Source: Hypomesus transpacificus (lineage: Eukaryota; Chordata; Actinopteri; Osmeriformes; Osmeridae). Taken from it: DNA of 64,000 bases. The notes beneath the pieces are model-generated. The model saw only the letters and a list, made by a program, of their open reading frames with translations. It ran no database searches and was not told the origin of the DNA. The translations under genes were made by a program, and so were the position numbers. The stretch is from the NCBI RefSeq assembly GCF_021917145.1, contig NW_025813728.1:294178-358177 (forward strand). Reading direction: 5' to 3'. Positions 1 through 16,100 of the stretch are shown here, piece by piece. Every line of letters starts with the position of its first letter. Position 1 is the stretch's first letter.

Positions 1-1783
1 CCTCCTCCTCTTGGCTTTCTCCGACTGAAGTCATTTAGCACGGCAATTATGGGGGCGGTGTTGGTGGGGAGAGAGGGGAGGGAGGGAGCGAAAGAAGCAA
101 GGTAGAGGGGGTGGTTTGACTCATTTTGATGACATCACTGCGATACAGGGTGTGTGATTTGAGTTGTCATCTGAGTGGCCATATCTGCCCCCTCCCCCCC
201 CCCCCCCCCCATCACCCTGAGGATCTGACTGGATTGGACAGATGAGTGAGTGAAATATTTTTAAATCCACTTAGCCAATCAGAGGCCACCGTGACAGGGT
301 CTGCTCCCATAGGGTTGCCGTACAGCATCAGCTATTGGCTCCAATCAGACATCCAATACAAGCGTACAGACGTCCAATAGAAGCGAACAACTCAGTGGTC
401 AGACGATGTTGGACCAACTTTTTCAACTGTGAAAATGTATGCTTGGAAGCTGTAGAAAGTGAGAAGAGTGTGATGAATCCCAGAATGTACTAGCAGTCTG
501 TACGAATACAAGTGCTCAGGGTTTAGGGGTGTGGGGTTAGAACTCAGCCGGTAACTCTCAGCCCCCATAACAACCCTGCCACGAAGCCCCGTTGTTTATA
601 TTTGGAAGTAACCCGCCCCCACCCCACACAAACGCCAGTCCATCTCGCTCACTCTCGGTTATCCATCAAGTTTTGTTGTTTGAAGGAATCTCTCCCTGAG
701 ATCCTCCCCTTTCTCCATCGTCACCCGCGCTATTCATTTGGAGCTCTCTGTTAGCCTGACTCCTGGGTTAGGGTCAAGGTCGGGGACGGGAAGGGGTGCG
801 GACAAAAGTTGATTCCGACGCGATGTTCCTTTAAAGCCATATTTGCCGCCGCACACCACTCTCCAGCCCCTTCGATCCAGTGAGACGTCCCTTAACGTCC
901 TGCATGCTGTGTCTGTCGAGACGTGAATCTGTTAGTTCATCCTGTTACTTCGATTTGGTCGTACGCCTGCTTCGTTCCGTCCACACAGAGAGATCCTGTC
1001 GGTCCTCACAGGGTTCGTCACTGTCCGGCCATCCTGCTGACGATGCGGCTGTGTTTAGACCGACAGTCTGGGAGGGGGGGGGGGGCGACTTTCAGGATTC
1101 TTGTGCTTCCGGGGCTCAAGATGTTTTTGTTTAGGGTTGAGCGACGCTGTTTTCTTAAGTGGTTTGAAGGACTGAGAGTTTCTTTTGTCCGTTGGCCTAC
1201 TTTGGACTTTTAGAAATTCGGCGCCGCGAAGCGATTGACAGAACGCCTAGTTTGATGTAAAAGGGTTTGAGGGGAACTTAGATCATAGTGGTGTCGGGTC
1301 GGTTGGTTTCTAGGTTTTTAACCTCGCACGTCCTCCGCAGCAAGGTGAAATGGTGACTTCTTGACCTTTCAGGGAGGCAGCAGCCAATCAGGAAGCCCCT
1401 TCGAATATCCCCCGGCAACCTCTTTGCGGCGAAAACTCATCATAAACACACTCACTCAACTGCCTCTTTATTTACATTTCATTCATGATCGATATCTTAT
1501 TATTTATTGGTGCTTTAATCATGTCTGTGATGTTATTTATGTGGATGTTTCTACCTACCAACCCACTGGTGGTCTGTAACTTTTTTCTTTTTTGTTGTTT
1601 TGGAGTGTTTCCTCTGTTGGTCGTACGTGACGAATCCATGCCGTATGTTTATGAAAGCTGTAATGATTATTCCTCTTTGTGATTCATAAATACAGAGTTC
1701 TGGTAGGTGTGGGGGATGGGGGGGGCTGTTAGAGAGAGAACACACATGAACACTCCCTGTACTGTCTTTTCTGCACTAATAAA
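1..1783. other. Left flank, no recognisable coding gene; possible 3' UTR of an upstream gene
   Basis: No open frame here resembles a known protein or has plausible splice structure. The stretch has a poly-C run (about 186-210) and a poly-G run (about 1073-1084). An AATAAA hexamer at 1778-1783 could be the poly-A signal of a + strand gene whose coding part lies left of the window. That reading is inference only. Confidence 0.3.
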
Positions 1784-5010
<3,227 letters not shown>

Positions 5011-5570
5011 GTTATGTCACCAGACACAGGGCAGCTATGACACCAGACACAGGACAGCTATGTCACCAGACACAGGGTAGCTATGTCACCAGACACAGGG
5101 TAGTTATGTCACCAGACACAGGGTAGCTATGTCACCAGACACAGGGCAGCTATGTCACCAGACACAGGGTAGCTATGTCACCAGACACAGGGCAGCAATG
5201 TCACCAGACACAGGGTAGTTATGTCACCAGACACAGGGTAGCTATGACACCAGACACAGGGCAGCTATGACACCAGACACAGGGTAGCTATGACACCACA
5301 CACAGGGTAGCTATGACACCAGACACAGGGTAGCTATGACACCAGACACGGGGCTGCTATGTCACCAGGCACAGGGTAGCTATGACACCAGACACAGGGT
5401 AGCTATGTCACCAGACACAGGGCAGCTATGTCACCAGACACAGGGTAGCTATGACACCAGACACAGGGTAGCTATGTCACCAGACACAGGGCAGCTATGT
5501 CACCAGACACAGGGTAGCTATGACACCAGACACAGGGCAGCTATGACATCAGACACAGGGTAGCTATGCT
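5011..5570. repeat. 23-bp minisatellite, about 24 copies
   Basis: A 23-bp unit with core CACCAGACACAGGGTAGCTA repeats head to tail with a few alternating variants (GTAG/GCAG, GTCA/GACA). Since 23 is not a multiple of 3, the apparent Asp-Thr-Arg-His frame rotates through three readings. This is typical of a non-coding minisatellite. Confidence 0.93.
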
Positions 5571-6236
5571 ATCAGAATTTAATTTCTCTTTCACAGTGTC
5601 AGGATACAAATAGTTCAAGAACACACACAAACTAAATCAGCACAAATAAGCCCATCCCCAACTGTTGCAGCACCCAATGCCATCTTGAGGACCTTAAAGA
5701 CCTAGTCCAATCAGATTTCAGTTGGAAGGTTGAACCAGGAAATGTTTCAGAAAAACAAAGTGCTGGTGCTTTATGAGAAAGTGTGAAGCATTCAGCTACA
5801 GGTATACAGTTACAGTAAGTATTTTCTTGCCTCTTTTTGCTCACGCATGTACTTTAATATTATTGATAGGGGGTCAGCAACAGTGCCTCGGTTATTTTGG
5901 TTATTATGATCTGTTTAAGGCAAATTAATACACATTCAAGTGTATTCTAGGGAGTAATTGTTATATTTTTAGACAGGGATTGTTTCTGGCAAGCCGTTTT
6001 ATTTGAGTGACACATTTTGTTTTACTTTGGTAACTTTAATAAAGGCTTGGCAGATCAAATAATATTTCTTCACTTTTGTACAGTCACTTGCTAAAAACAA
6101 AAGTCATACTTTTGGTTCCTACTTTTTGGGGGGATGGTCACAGAGTTTAGTTTCATTTTTGTTTTTCTCTCTGCCAACCCAAAGTTGCTCCCGGTGGACA
6201 GGCAAGTGCCTTCCATGGCAGCTCTGCGACTATTGT

Positions 6237-6267
<31 letters not shown>

Positions 6268-6423
6268 AGGTGAAAGAGACTCAAAATGGTAAAGTGAAGA
6301 AAAGTTTACAAGAAAAAGTGTTACATGAATGCAGTTCATTTAGCATGTATTCCCTCCTGTTCCCCGAAAATAAAAATTTTGTTTTTTCATCCTGCCTCGC
6401 CTGCCTCTGATAGTGTTTCAGAC
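5571..6423. other. Upstream flank of TRIM A
   Basis: No coding exon seen. It contains a (TG)n run at 6236-6262 and an ISRE-like AGTTTCATTTTT at 6149-6160, one base off the consensus. It ends in a polypyrimidine stretch and splice acceptor (CAG at 6419-6421) two bases before the TRIM A ATG, so the 5' UTR is probably in a separate upstream exon. Confidence 0.4.
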
Positions 6424-8809
6424 ATGGCTACTCTGGACAACTCTATGGATGAGGCTCGGTTCACCTGCTCTATCTGTCTACAACTCTTCACTGACCCAGT
6501 GTCCACACCCTGTGGACACAACTACTGTCAAAGTTGTATTGAGGAGTACTGGAACAGCAGTGATTATTGCAAGTGTCCCCTGTGCTAACAGACATTTCCG
6601 ATAAGACCTGTGCTTCGTATCAACACATCGTTCAGAGACGTTGTAGGTATTTTTCAGATGATGAACGTCAGTGACGATGAGTCTGTCGTCAGGCCGGGGG
6701 AGGTGGCGTGTGATGTCTGCGTTGGGAGGAAGCTCCGGGCTCTGAAGTCCTGTCTGGTGTGTCTGACCTCCTACTGTGAGACCCACCTGGAGCCTCACCA
6801 GAGAGTGGCCGGTCTGAAGATCCACAAGCTGGTCGACCCAGTGGAGAACCTGGAGGAAAGGATCTGCATGAATCACCAGAGGCTCCTGGAGATGTTCTGT
6901 AAGACTGACCAGAAGTTTCTGTGTCAAATGTGTTGTGAGGCAGAACACAAACAACATAATGTTGTGCTTTTAGATATTGAGTCCAGAAATCAAAAGGTAA
7001 GATCAAACACAAGACTGTGTTTCACTTACAACCCCCAATTTTGTGGAAGGAATTTTAATGAAGGACATGAAATGTGACTTGTTCTGTGCAGATCTCCACT
7101 CGGAAAATAACAGATGATTCAAAACAAGCTACAAAAAATGGAGGAGATCAATCAATCAGTTGATATTACCAGGGTGAGTCTGATCTTTTTAACACTCTTA
7201 TTTACAGTTTACATTTTATTCATTTAAAGGTTGCTTTATCCAAATTGACATACAAATAGTGCATGAAGAAAACAGCAGAAAATCAAGGAAGAGATGTGCA
7301 TAGATAGATACAAAAAACACCAATATCTACTTCTAATTCATGCATACGAAGATAACCTTGAGTCCTTAAGTAACAAAATGAATCTTACTTCCCAATATTT
7401 GTCAGATGAATGCAAAGAAAGAGTTGGAGACCTGTGACCAGGTCTACACTGCTCTCATCAACTCCATTGAAAAGAACCAGGCTACACTCATTGGGGAGAT
7501 AACGGAGTATAGATAGCAGCAGAGACTAGAGCTGAAGGCCTCATCCAAGATCTGGAGAAGGAGATTGCGGAGCTTCAGAGGAGAAGCACAGAGCTTAATG
7601 ACATCTTACACACTGAGGACCACTTCCTTGTCCTAACGGTGGGGAAGTATTGTTTTTTCCATATAATTCATTTATCAGATGCGTTCTTTCGAAGCTATAT
7701 ACAATTGGTGCTTGGAGAAAGTATAGGAGATTATCAAGGGCCAGAAGGTCATTGTTCAAGCAGTTTTTAAGAGGCCGGATTTGGGTGGTCTACTTAAAAA
7801 ATATTGAGGAATCACAAACATGCAGTCACTTGTAATGAATACCAGAAGTTCTACATCCAATGATCTCATTCAACAGGGATTCAGTCAAAGTTGTCACCAG
7901 CCACCACCAATTAAAGATTGGACGAACATCCATGTTGGCCAAGAGGATTTCTTGAGCTGTGTCAGAAATGCTTTGTGTGAGGTGGAGGGTTTGGTCAGGA
8001 GTCAAGTTAATCAGCTTTCAGCCACTGGTAAGTCTGTTGACCTTCATAGCTTTATAAGGTTTTGACTTTCATTTACATATCATTAAAAAAAAATATATAA
8101 TTACAATGACTATCATCATTACCATTTACCACTTCAGTAAAATGATCAAAACTTGTTTTATCTTCTCTAGAATTGAAAAGGATGCAGCATTTTCCAGGTA
8201 TTCAGACTTCCTTTCCAGTTAATCATTCAAGGTTCACGTTCAGTCATTTAAATCTTTTTGTGTTGTACTTCCTGTTTAGTGGACATTACGCTAGATCCCA
8301 ACACTGCAGGACCGTGGGTCATCATCTCTGAAGATGGAAAGCAAGTCAAAAAGTTACCAAGGGCACGCAAGGTTCCAAACAACCCAGAGAGATTCACAGA
8401 GGATGTGTGTGTCCTGGCCAAACAGGGATTCACCTCAGGGAGGCATTACTGGGAAGTAGAGGTGGGGGGGAAAACAGATTGGAATGTTGGAGTTGCGACT
8501 ATGTCTGTGAATAGAAAAGAATTCATTTTTATCACACCTGACAAGGGTTTCTTCACTATTGGTCTTACAGGTGGCAATGAGTATTCTGCCAACACAAAAC
8601 CTGCAGTCCCATTAATAATTTCTGATCCTCTACAAATAGTGGGAGTCTTCTTGGATAATGATGTCGGTCATGTGTCCTTCTTCAATGTGGAGGCTAAGAC
8701 TCATCTGTTCACTTTCAGAGTGGGTAAATTCACAGAGAAGATCCTGCCCATATTTGATCCATGTCGTCGTAATGACACTAAAGATACCTTCCCGCTTGTA
8801 ATAAGATGA
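6424..8809 (+). pseudogene. TRIM A: broken RING/B-box/coiled-coil/PRY-SPRY gene
   Basis: The family are RING E3 ubiquitin ligases that recognise targets through PRY-SPRY. Inferred exons: 6424-6996 (RING and both B-boxes), 7091-7173, 7406-7638, 7877-8027, 8171-8197 and 8280-8809. RING cysteines and CGH are present, followed by B-box 1 (CDVC, SYCETH) and B-box 2 (CMNH..HKQH). The PRY-SPRY exon is fully open, with LDPNTAG and GRHYWEVEVG motifs. The gene is broken: the codon after the last RING cysteine (6586-6588) is TAA where paralogues have Lys; the normally 96-nt exon is 83 nt and shifts frame; the normally 234-nt exon is 233 nt with an in-frame stop. The intact SPRY exon suggests fairly recent decay. 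A truncated RING-only product is possible but unlikely to be functional. Confidence 0.85.
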
Positions 8810-8828
8810 TTTACCTGTGCAGGTAAAC

Positions 8829-8834
8829 AATAAA
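8829..8834 (+). terminator. Poly-A signal of TRIM A
   Basis: AATAAA lies 20 bp after the TRIM A stop codon. Further AATAAA hexamers occur near 9570 and 9680, so the true 3' end is uncertain. Confidence 0.45.
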
Positions 8835-10030
8835 TCAGAGTCTTCTTGGGTCTTCTTCTCTCAAGCCGTACATGGTAAACATATGATGTGATTTTGAAGT
8901 TTTGTGAAATTGTTTTAAACAAAAAATTATGTGGATAATGCATGTAAAGGAACAAGGTTAGTACTCAATACTTGCGACGATAAAAATAATTTAAAAAAGA
9001 TCAATCACTTTTAATGTATTTTTCTTTCTACGTTATGTTTTATGTCATGGAACATTAGAAAGTCCAGAAGGGAACTAAAACAGAGGGGTTCCACAACATG
9101 GAGTTAACTTCTCTGTGCCCAATGGATAGTCTCCTGTCATGTCAGATCCAGGGTCATTATTTTTCTGCTCCAATTTGATCATTCAGTAATTCATTCAAGT
9201 TGTGTAAGCATGGTATGATTTTGGTTATATATTTCCCTTCATAATGCATTTTACAATTAGTCATTTTAGCAGACGCTCTTATCCAGAGCGACTTACAGTA
9301 AGTACAGGGACGTTCTCCCCGAGGCAAGTAGGGTGAAGTGTCTTGCCCAAGGACACAATGTCATGTGCACCGGCCGGGAATCGATCAGGCAACCTTCAGA
9401 TTACTAGCCCGATTCCCTCAATGTTCAGCCACCTGACTCCCTAATACTAATGGTATGGTTTCTTGGTCTCTTTGGAAAAAAATCATGACACATGATGACA
9501 CAAAATCATCAACATTGATTTTGCAGTGATGCACTGTGTATATCATGTTGGTGTCCCATTTGTATCTGTTAAATAAATAACATGTCAAATGTAAAAAAAA
9601 GTGTTGAAAAGTTTAAACGTTTTAATTTATTGAATAGAATGATTATAATATATATTTTTTGGACTGTTTAGTTTTAAGTGAATAAAAACTCAAGTGAATC
9701 CTCACTTTCATTTGAATTTCTATCTCTCTATCTCTTTGGCACACAAACATCAATTATGTCAATCATCCAAGCAATTAAGAGGTTCACTATACAGTTTTAT
9801 TGACTGGTGCAATGGGAATTCAAACTGTTGACTCACAGACTCTTAACATGGATTAAGAAAATGTGTAACCATATCCATGTGGTATTGTACTTGTGATTTC
9901 AAACAACTTCTTTTTTGTGTTTGTGTGTGTGTGTTTGTGGCGTGTGTGTTAGTGGGGATGTGCGTTTGTTTGCACTGGGAGGGACGTTATGATTGGGTGT
10001 GTCCTTGTTGAAAGAGGGAGGGGCTTGGAG
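8835..10030. other. Intergenic between TRIM A and TRIM B
   Basis: Apart from the SINE at 9249-9441 this is AT-rich sequence with no recognisable exon. A short TG run is at about 9915-9950. Confidence 0.5.
9249..9441 (-). mobile_element. tRNA-headed SINE copy
   Basis: On the - strand the head shows a tRNA-like A box (close to TGGCTGAGCGG) and B box (close to GGTTCGATTCC), and the body ends in the GTAAGTCGCTCTGGATAAG motif. The same roughly 190-bp sequence recurs at 13516-13704, 35248-35436 and in the later units, with a fragment near 15826. Dispersed identical architecture and Pol III boxes support a SINE. The family name was not determined. Confidence 0.8.
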
Positions 10031-10039
10031 TTCCAGGAA
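10031..10039. promoter_or_regulatory. GAS-like STAT site upstream of TRIM B
   Basis: TTCCAGGAA is a perfect TTCnnnGAA palindrome lying 85-93 bp before the proposed TRIM B start codon. Such sites bind STAT dimers. A single 9-bp match has low specificity, so this is only a candidate. Confidence 0.3.
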
Positions 10040-10123
10040 GAGAACCTGTCAAAGGACTCACACCCAGAGAGTTCCTGGGTAAAGTCCTTTTGCTCACAAG
10101 ACAAGAAATAAGGGGAAAACAAC

Positions 10124-13100
10124 ATGCAAAGTGAGTAGTATCTTAAGTCTACGACTATAAAATGTATCCACTGGAACAGGTGGTGTGTTTGTGAATATGT
10201 GGTACTAGGTGCTTTCTCTAAATATGTTTTTTGGAAATACAAAGGCTCATTCAGGTCAACCCATACCTGCGACTAAAGCAAATATTAGTTCTCAGTGCTG
10301 TTCATTAAGGGAGGAAGGAGACAGAAAAGTAAACAGTGTTACTAGTTGTTAGTTCAACTGTAGCCTAACCTACCTACTGATACAATTGAATCTGTTTGGT
10401 TCACAATTTAGATAACACTTTAATGAGAAAATACTTTTTTCGACCACTGAGACAAACCATTACAGCAACACAATGTCGTTTGTCAAAGTAACAAAACGGG
10501 CAACATGAGCATTTTTTAAATGTAGCACTAAACAAACTAAACGGAAAGAAGGGAGATGTTGTTTTTTAAATGACACATACGCGGCAGGTGTGAGTGCTCT
10601 GTTGGGCACTTGAGATCAGCACAAGAACTCTGTGGTTTCATCCCGTTCTTCTGCATTCCTGCCATTACAGCAACACAACAAACACCCCCATGGATGACGT
10701 AGCAAGTGTTTTCATTTGTTTGATGGTTCGATTGTGGCAAAAATTGTATAAGTTATATTTTGTCGTTGTGCTTAAAATCTACATATAGCAACCATCGTTT
10801 GAGGAACTAACTCTCTCTAATCCTGTACGGTCTGATCCTGTTTTATGTGTTGCCCTCTCTCTCGTCCTTTTGATCTGTCTTTTTCTTGCTCTCTCTCCCT
10901 CTCTATTTTCCTCTCTCTCTCTCTTGCAGTCCAATGCTAATTATCTCTCTTCCTACCTCTCTCTCCTTCGTTCTCCCGTCTCTCACTCTCTCTCCGTGTC
11001 CCTCTATCCGCCCCTCTCCTCTCCCATCTGTCTCACCCACACACACACTCTCAGCGGGAGGTTGGGGGGGGGGGGAGCACGTCCTCCCTCTCTTCACCAG
11101 CCATCTTAGCCCCCCCCCCTCTTCCTCTTTTCTCACCCGCCCACACACTCTCACACTACCCGTAATGTCATCTCTCTCTCTCTCACCCCCCTCCATCACC
11201 TCCTCCTCCTCCTCCCCCCCCCCCCCCAGGCGTCAGCTCCCCAGGTGGGCGCGTCCTCTGCGAGGAGCAGTTCCAGTGCTCCATCTGCCTAGAGGTGTTC
11301 GTGGAGCCCGTCTCCACCCCTTGCGGACACAGCTTCTGCAAGGCCTGCCTGCAGGGCTACTGGAACCACAGCAAGAAGTTCCAGTGCCCCATGTGCAAGA
11401 AGAGCTACTCCAGACGCCCCGAGCTGAGCGTCAACCGCGTCCTCGCCGAGATCTCCGAGCAGTTCCAGGGGTTGACGGTGGCGGGGGGAGGAGGAGGCGG
11501 GGCGGCCTCGCCCGGCTCCATCCTCAGGCTGGTCCCGGAGGCGACGCACGGGGAGCCGCCGCCGCCGCCGTCGGAAGGCGGGGAGTTTGCCCGGGCGGGG
11601 GATGTGCCATGCGACTCGTGCATCGGTAGGAAGATGAGGGCGCTGAAGTCGTGCGTGAACTGCCCCGGGTCGTACTGCGAGGCTCACCTCAGGCAGCACA
11701 AGAAGGTGAGCGCCGGAGATCCTGCCAGGGACCACGCCTGTGGACTTCACACGTTAGTCGTCCTTTCTCCAGGATCTGACACTCCTGAAGGCTGACGTTC
11801 TTTTTCGCACCTGTTCCGCCGCCCCTCCACCCTTCCGCCCTATCCTCCACCCCTTCCCCCCTCCATCCTCCCCCCCTCCTTCCCAGGTGAAGTCTCTGAT
11901 GTCCCACCGGCTGGTGGCCCCCACCCTGCACCTGGAGGACAAGATCTGCAAGAAGCACGAACGTCTCCTGGAGGTGTACTGCCGGCACGACCACGTCTGC
12001 CTCTGCACTGTCTGCGCCCAGTCCTGCCGCAAGACCCACGAGGTGGTCTCCACCGAGCGCGAGTGGAAGAAGAAGTTGGTGAGCTCCTGTAAACGCATCC
12101 TGCTCCTCGTTGAATCCATTTTTTATAAGTATTGATTGGCAAATTGGTGAAGAATGATTCTGGGGCTCTTTGAGCGCGGACTAAACGTCCTGCTTGTGCT
12201 TACTCTGATCTTGCGGATCTTCTCTCCCTTTACTTCCTCTCTTTTCTCCTTTTCCTCTATGTCCACCTTCTCTTCCTGCTCATTCCTTCCATTTCCTCCC
12301 TCTCCTCCCCCCCCTCTCTGTCTCATTCCTCTCCTCTCTCTCCTCCTTCTCTCCCTCTTCTTCCTCTCTCACGCAGAGTCACCTGGGGAAGATGCGAGCG
12401 GAGCTGAAACACCTCGTCAAGGAGCGAACCAGGAAACTGGAGGAGGTCACGCAGTCCATCAAGGTCATCAAAGTGAGTGCCGGGCCTGAGGGGGTGATGT
12501 CATCAAAACGCGCCATCTTTCCTTTCATCCCTTCGTAAGAATCATTTAGCCTTCCAAAGTGTACCGCGTCACTAGTATTTTTTTTTATTGAGTTCGCTGC
12601 TTTTTCAAATGGTTCTTTTACGATTACAAAGTGGTTCCAGAAGGCACCATTTTGGTCTTCTGGTGAGTCGAGAAAATTCTCCCCTCTGACGCCCCCCCCT
12701 TTCCCTCCAGAGGAACAACAAGCACATTTGACACCGTCCCCCTAGCGTCTCCTCCCAGATGGATGACAAACTGTAGGCGTGCTCCGGGTTAGGCTCCGGC
12801 TCCGAGGCCGTCCGACCGGTGTGACCGGTACAGAGCCCTGCCTGCTGCCTGCTGCAGCCCCACCCCAGGTGCCTTCTGGGAAATACCAGGCTGGTCGTTA
12901 GGGACAATTAAACTCATGGCTGGCAAGGGATAGACAAATACATAGGATAGGATGGAGTTGTTTTGGATGGTTATGCGCGTGTTGAAGCTGACGATGTAAG
13001 AAACAAATACGAGTGGTAATGGATATGAGCATGTAAATAAACGCTTTAAAAAGAATTCAGAGGGCCGGATGCCTGTGATGCCACACCCGGAACTCACACA

Positions 13101-16100
13101 ACTCAGAGTACAGGATCGCATGAACAATACAATACAGGAAAGGTTTCGTTTTTCATCGTTTTTTTTTAACACTTTTTTGACGTAGAGACTTCCTCAGGTA
13201 TCAAAAACAAGTGGGCTCTAATTTCCTGATAGTGTGTTCCAGTTTCCTGCTCTCCTATTGACCGTAAATAGAGAGGATTGCGACTGTGGTCAGTGAGAGC
13301 AGTGTTAAAAATACAATAAGGATGAAGTTACAGTGGGGGGTGAAGGGAGGGCTGGATATCTGGAGAGTGACTTCTGCTGACCTCTGGACTTTCAGGAGGC
13401 AGGGAAGGCGAGAGAAAAGAGAGAGATACGAAGAGAGAGAGGGAGAAATGAGAAAGGGCAAGAGAGAGCATATTCACAACAATGCAGTCATGTTGTAGTT
13501 ACAGTTGCAACATTGCATTTACATTTAGTCATTTAGCAGATGCTCTTATCCAGAGCGACTTACAGCAAGTACAGGGACATTCCCCCCGAGGCAAGTAGGG
13601 TGAAATGCCTTGCCCAAGGACACAACGTCATTTGGCACAGCCAGGAATCGAACCAACAACCTTCTGATTAATAGCCCGACTCCCTAACCGCTCAGCCATC
13701 TGACATACTTTTGTACGAAGTGTTTTAAAGTCGGGTGTCGTTCTGAAAACGATTCAAAACACGCAGACATCTCTCCTGAGACACATAAGCAGACGTTTCG
13801 CTGCGGAGGCGTGAGTGAAGTCAGACCGGTTACGGTGGTTCACCTGGTGAAAGGTGACTAACTCCTGGGAGATTACTAAGGATAGGCACGCTCTGCTTCC
13901 AAAATAAATAAAAGGTGATTCCGGGTGCAAGTGAAAAAAGACTAGTAACTTACAGTAGAAAAAACCGCACTCTCAAGCTTGCTCGTTGCATCTATTGACC
14001 AGTTTATTAAGCTGACAGACGCGTTTCGGCCTAAGTCATCGTCAATGACACAGAAGCAACGAGTAAGCTTGAGAGTGCGTTTTTTTTCTACTTTAAACTC
14101 TTGGGAAATGCATTCTGATAAACTTAAACCTCAGATGAGCTCACCGTAGAACACGGAAGGACTCCTCCCCCCTCCCCCCCCCCCCCCCCCCTTGAGCATG
14201 GTAACTCTGGAAGACGTGTGTTTGTGCATGTCTGTCATGCCATACATAACCCAAGCATCCATCCCCCCCTCCCCTCCTCCTCCCCCAGAGCGGTGCCCAG
14301 AAAGAGCTGGAGGAGAGCTGGCAGGTGTACGCGGAGCTCCAGCGGCTGGTGGAGCAGAGCCAGGCCGAGCTGGTGGAGGTGATCTCGTCCCGGCAGCGCG
14401 AGGCTGAGCGGCACGCCCAGGAGCTGGCCCGCGGCCTGGAGAACGAGCTGGGCCTGCTCCGGAGGAGGGCCAGCGAGCTGGATGCCCTCGCGCACGCACA
14501 GGACAAGGTCGTCTTCCTGCAGGTGGGCCGGGTCGGGCTGGCTCGTCGACTGGACGCACACATGAACGACAGGCACACACACACAGGCACACACGAACAC
14601 ACACACAGGCTCACACACACACAGGCACACAAGGGCACACACACAGGCACAAACACAGGCACACACACACACATACAAGGTCACACACACAGGCACACAC
14701 GAACACACACACAGGCACACACACAGGCACACACGAACACACACACAGGCACACACACAGGCACACACACACACATACAAGGTCACACACACAGGCACAC
14801 ACGCACACAAGGGCACACACACACACAGGCACAAACACACACTTGAGAGATCTCAAGTCGCTTATCTACCAGCGAGTGGGTGAGGAAATAGATACACACA
14901 CACACACACTCATACACACACACCAAGACTAACCTCCCGTCTCCTATCTCTCTCCCATAGAGTTATCTCAACCTTGCGCCCTCCCCCGAGCCTTCTGATT
15001 GGTCGGCAGTGAACGTTGACACCGACCTGTACCTCGGCACCCTCCGCTCCACTGTCAGCACCCTGATCGACCGCTTCCAGGAAGAGCTCAAGAGACTGTT
15101 CGGGAAAGGTAGAGACGGGAGAGCTTTACAACCGCTTCGTTTATTTTTTAAGAAACATCATTCCAAAGTGCTCTGTGATCCCTGAACGTTTTTCTATTAT
15201 GAAAATGTTATCTGACACATGTCCTAGAGAAATGCAAGAACCTAATGACTTGAGTTTAATACACAGTGCTGTAGTCAGTTCTGTACTATATTTAGGCTCA
15301 TCTACATTTTGTCTAAATCATGATCAATTCCTGTTTGACCTCACTTCCTGAGCCCAGAATCTGGGTCAGTGGACTGGCACCTGTAAATAGATGCTGAGTC
15401 ACACAGATGACAGATGGACCCTCTGTTTGTTTATTACTCCTGGGTAACCCTGCATGGGAGGAGTTTCCTCTAATTTGAACAACTACATCCACTCTAATGC
15501 CTTAACTCAGCCCAGCTAGGCTGCCTTGAGTTACAAAACGAGATTACCCCAATCTAGGCGCCAGAATTCAGCCATCTGGTTGTAATGAGCTTCAGACAAC
15601 AGAGACCTGACAGCAACACACACACACGCACAAACACAACCACACACACGCCTAACTGACAGCAGCACATGTCTGCCAGAGCAGCAGGTTATCACAGTGT
15701 GTGTGTCACTCTGCTTGGCTGTGTGTGTTCCTGCTGTGACGTTGACACTGTGCCCTCTCTCTGTTTCTGCCCACAGAGCTGAGGAAGGTGCAGAGCTATG
15801 CAAGTGAGTATCAGTTTCAATCACATTTACATCATTTACAGTTACATGACGTCATTTATCAGACGCTCTTATCCAAAGCGACTTACAGTAAGTACAGGGA
15901 TATTCCTCCCCGTGGCATGTAAGATTTGTGTACATACCAAATTATGGTTCTGGATGAAGGGTCTCAATAAATGTTCAAACAAGACTGGCAAGTTTACAGC
16001 TTCCTGCTGTAAAGTTGAGGCACCATGTGGGGGCAGCATTGCACTGTGTGAGTCGGTCTCAAGGTGATTCAACCCATATACATGAAGAACTATGGAATAA

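Noticed and set aside
880-1213. Overlapping small frames in the left flank
   Set aside because: No similarity to known domains recognised, no consistent codon pattern, and they overlap each other in different frames.
5011-5570. CRISPR-like or protein-coding tandem array
   Set aside because: Direct 23-bp tandem repeat without spacers in an animal genome; unit length is not a multiple of 3.
13516-13704. Functional tRNA gene on the - strand
   Set aside because: A and B boxes match, but the acceptor and anticodon stems do not form a full cloverleaf by eye and the sequence is dispersed with a common tail; it is a SINE.
14141-14856. Cys-Val and Thr-His rich frames
   Set aside because: Products of the (CA)n repeat in TRIM B intron 5.
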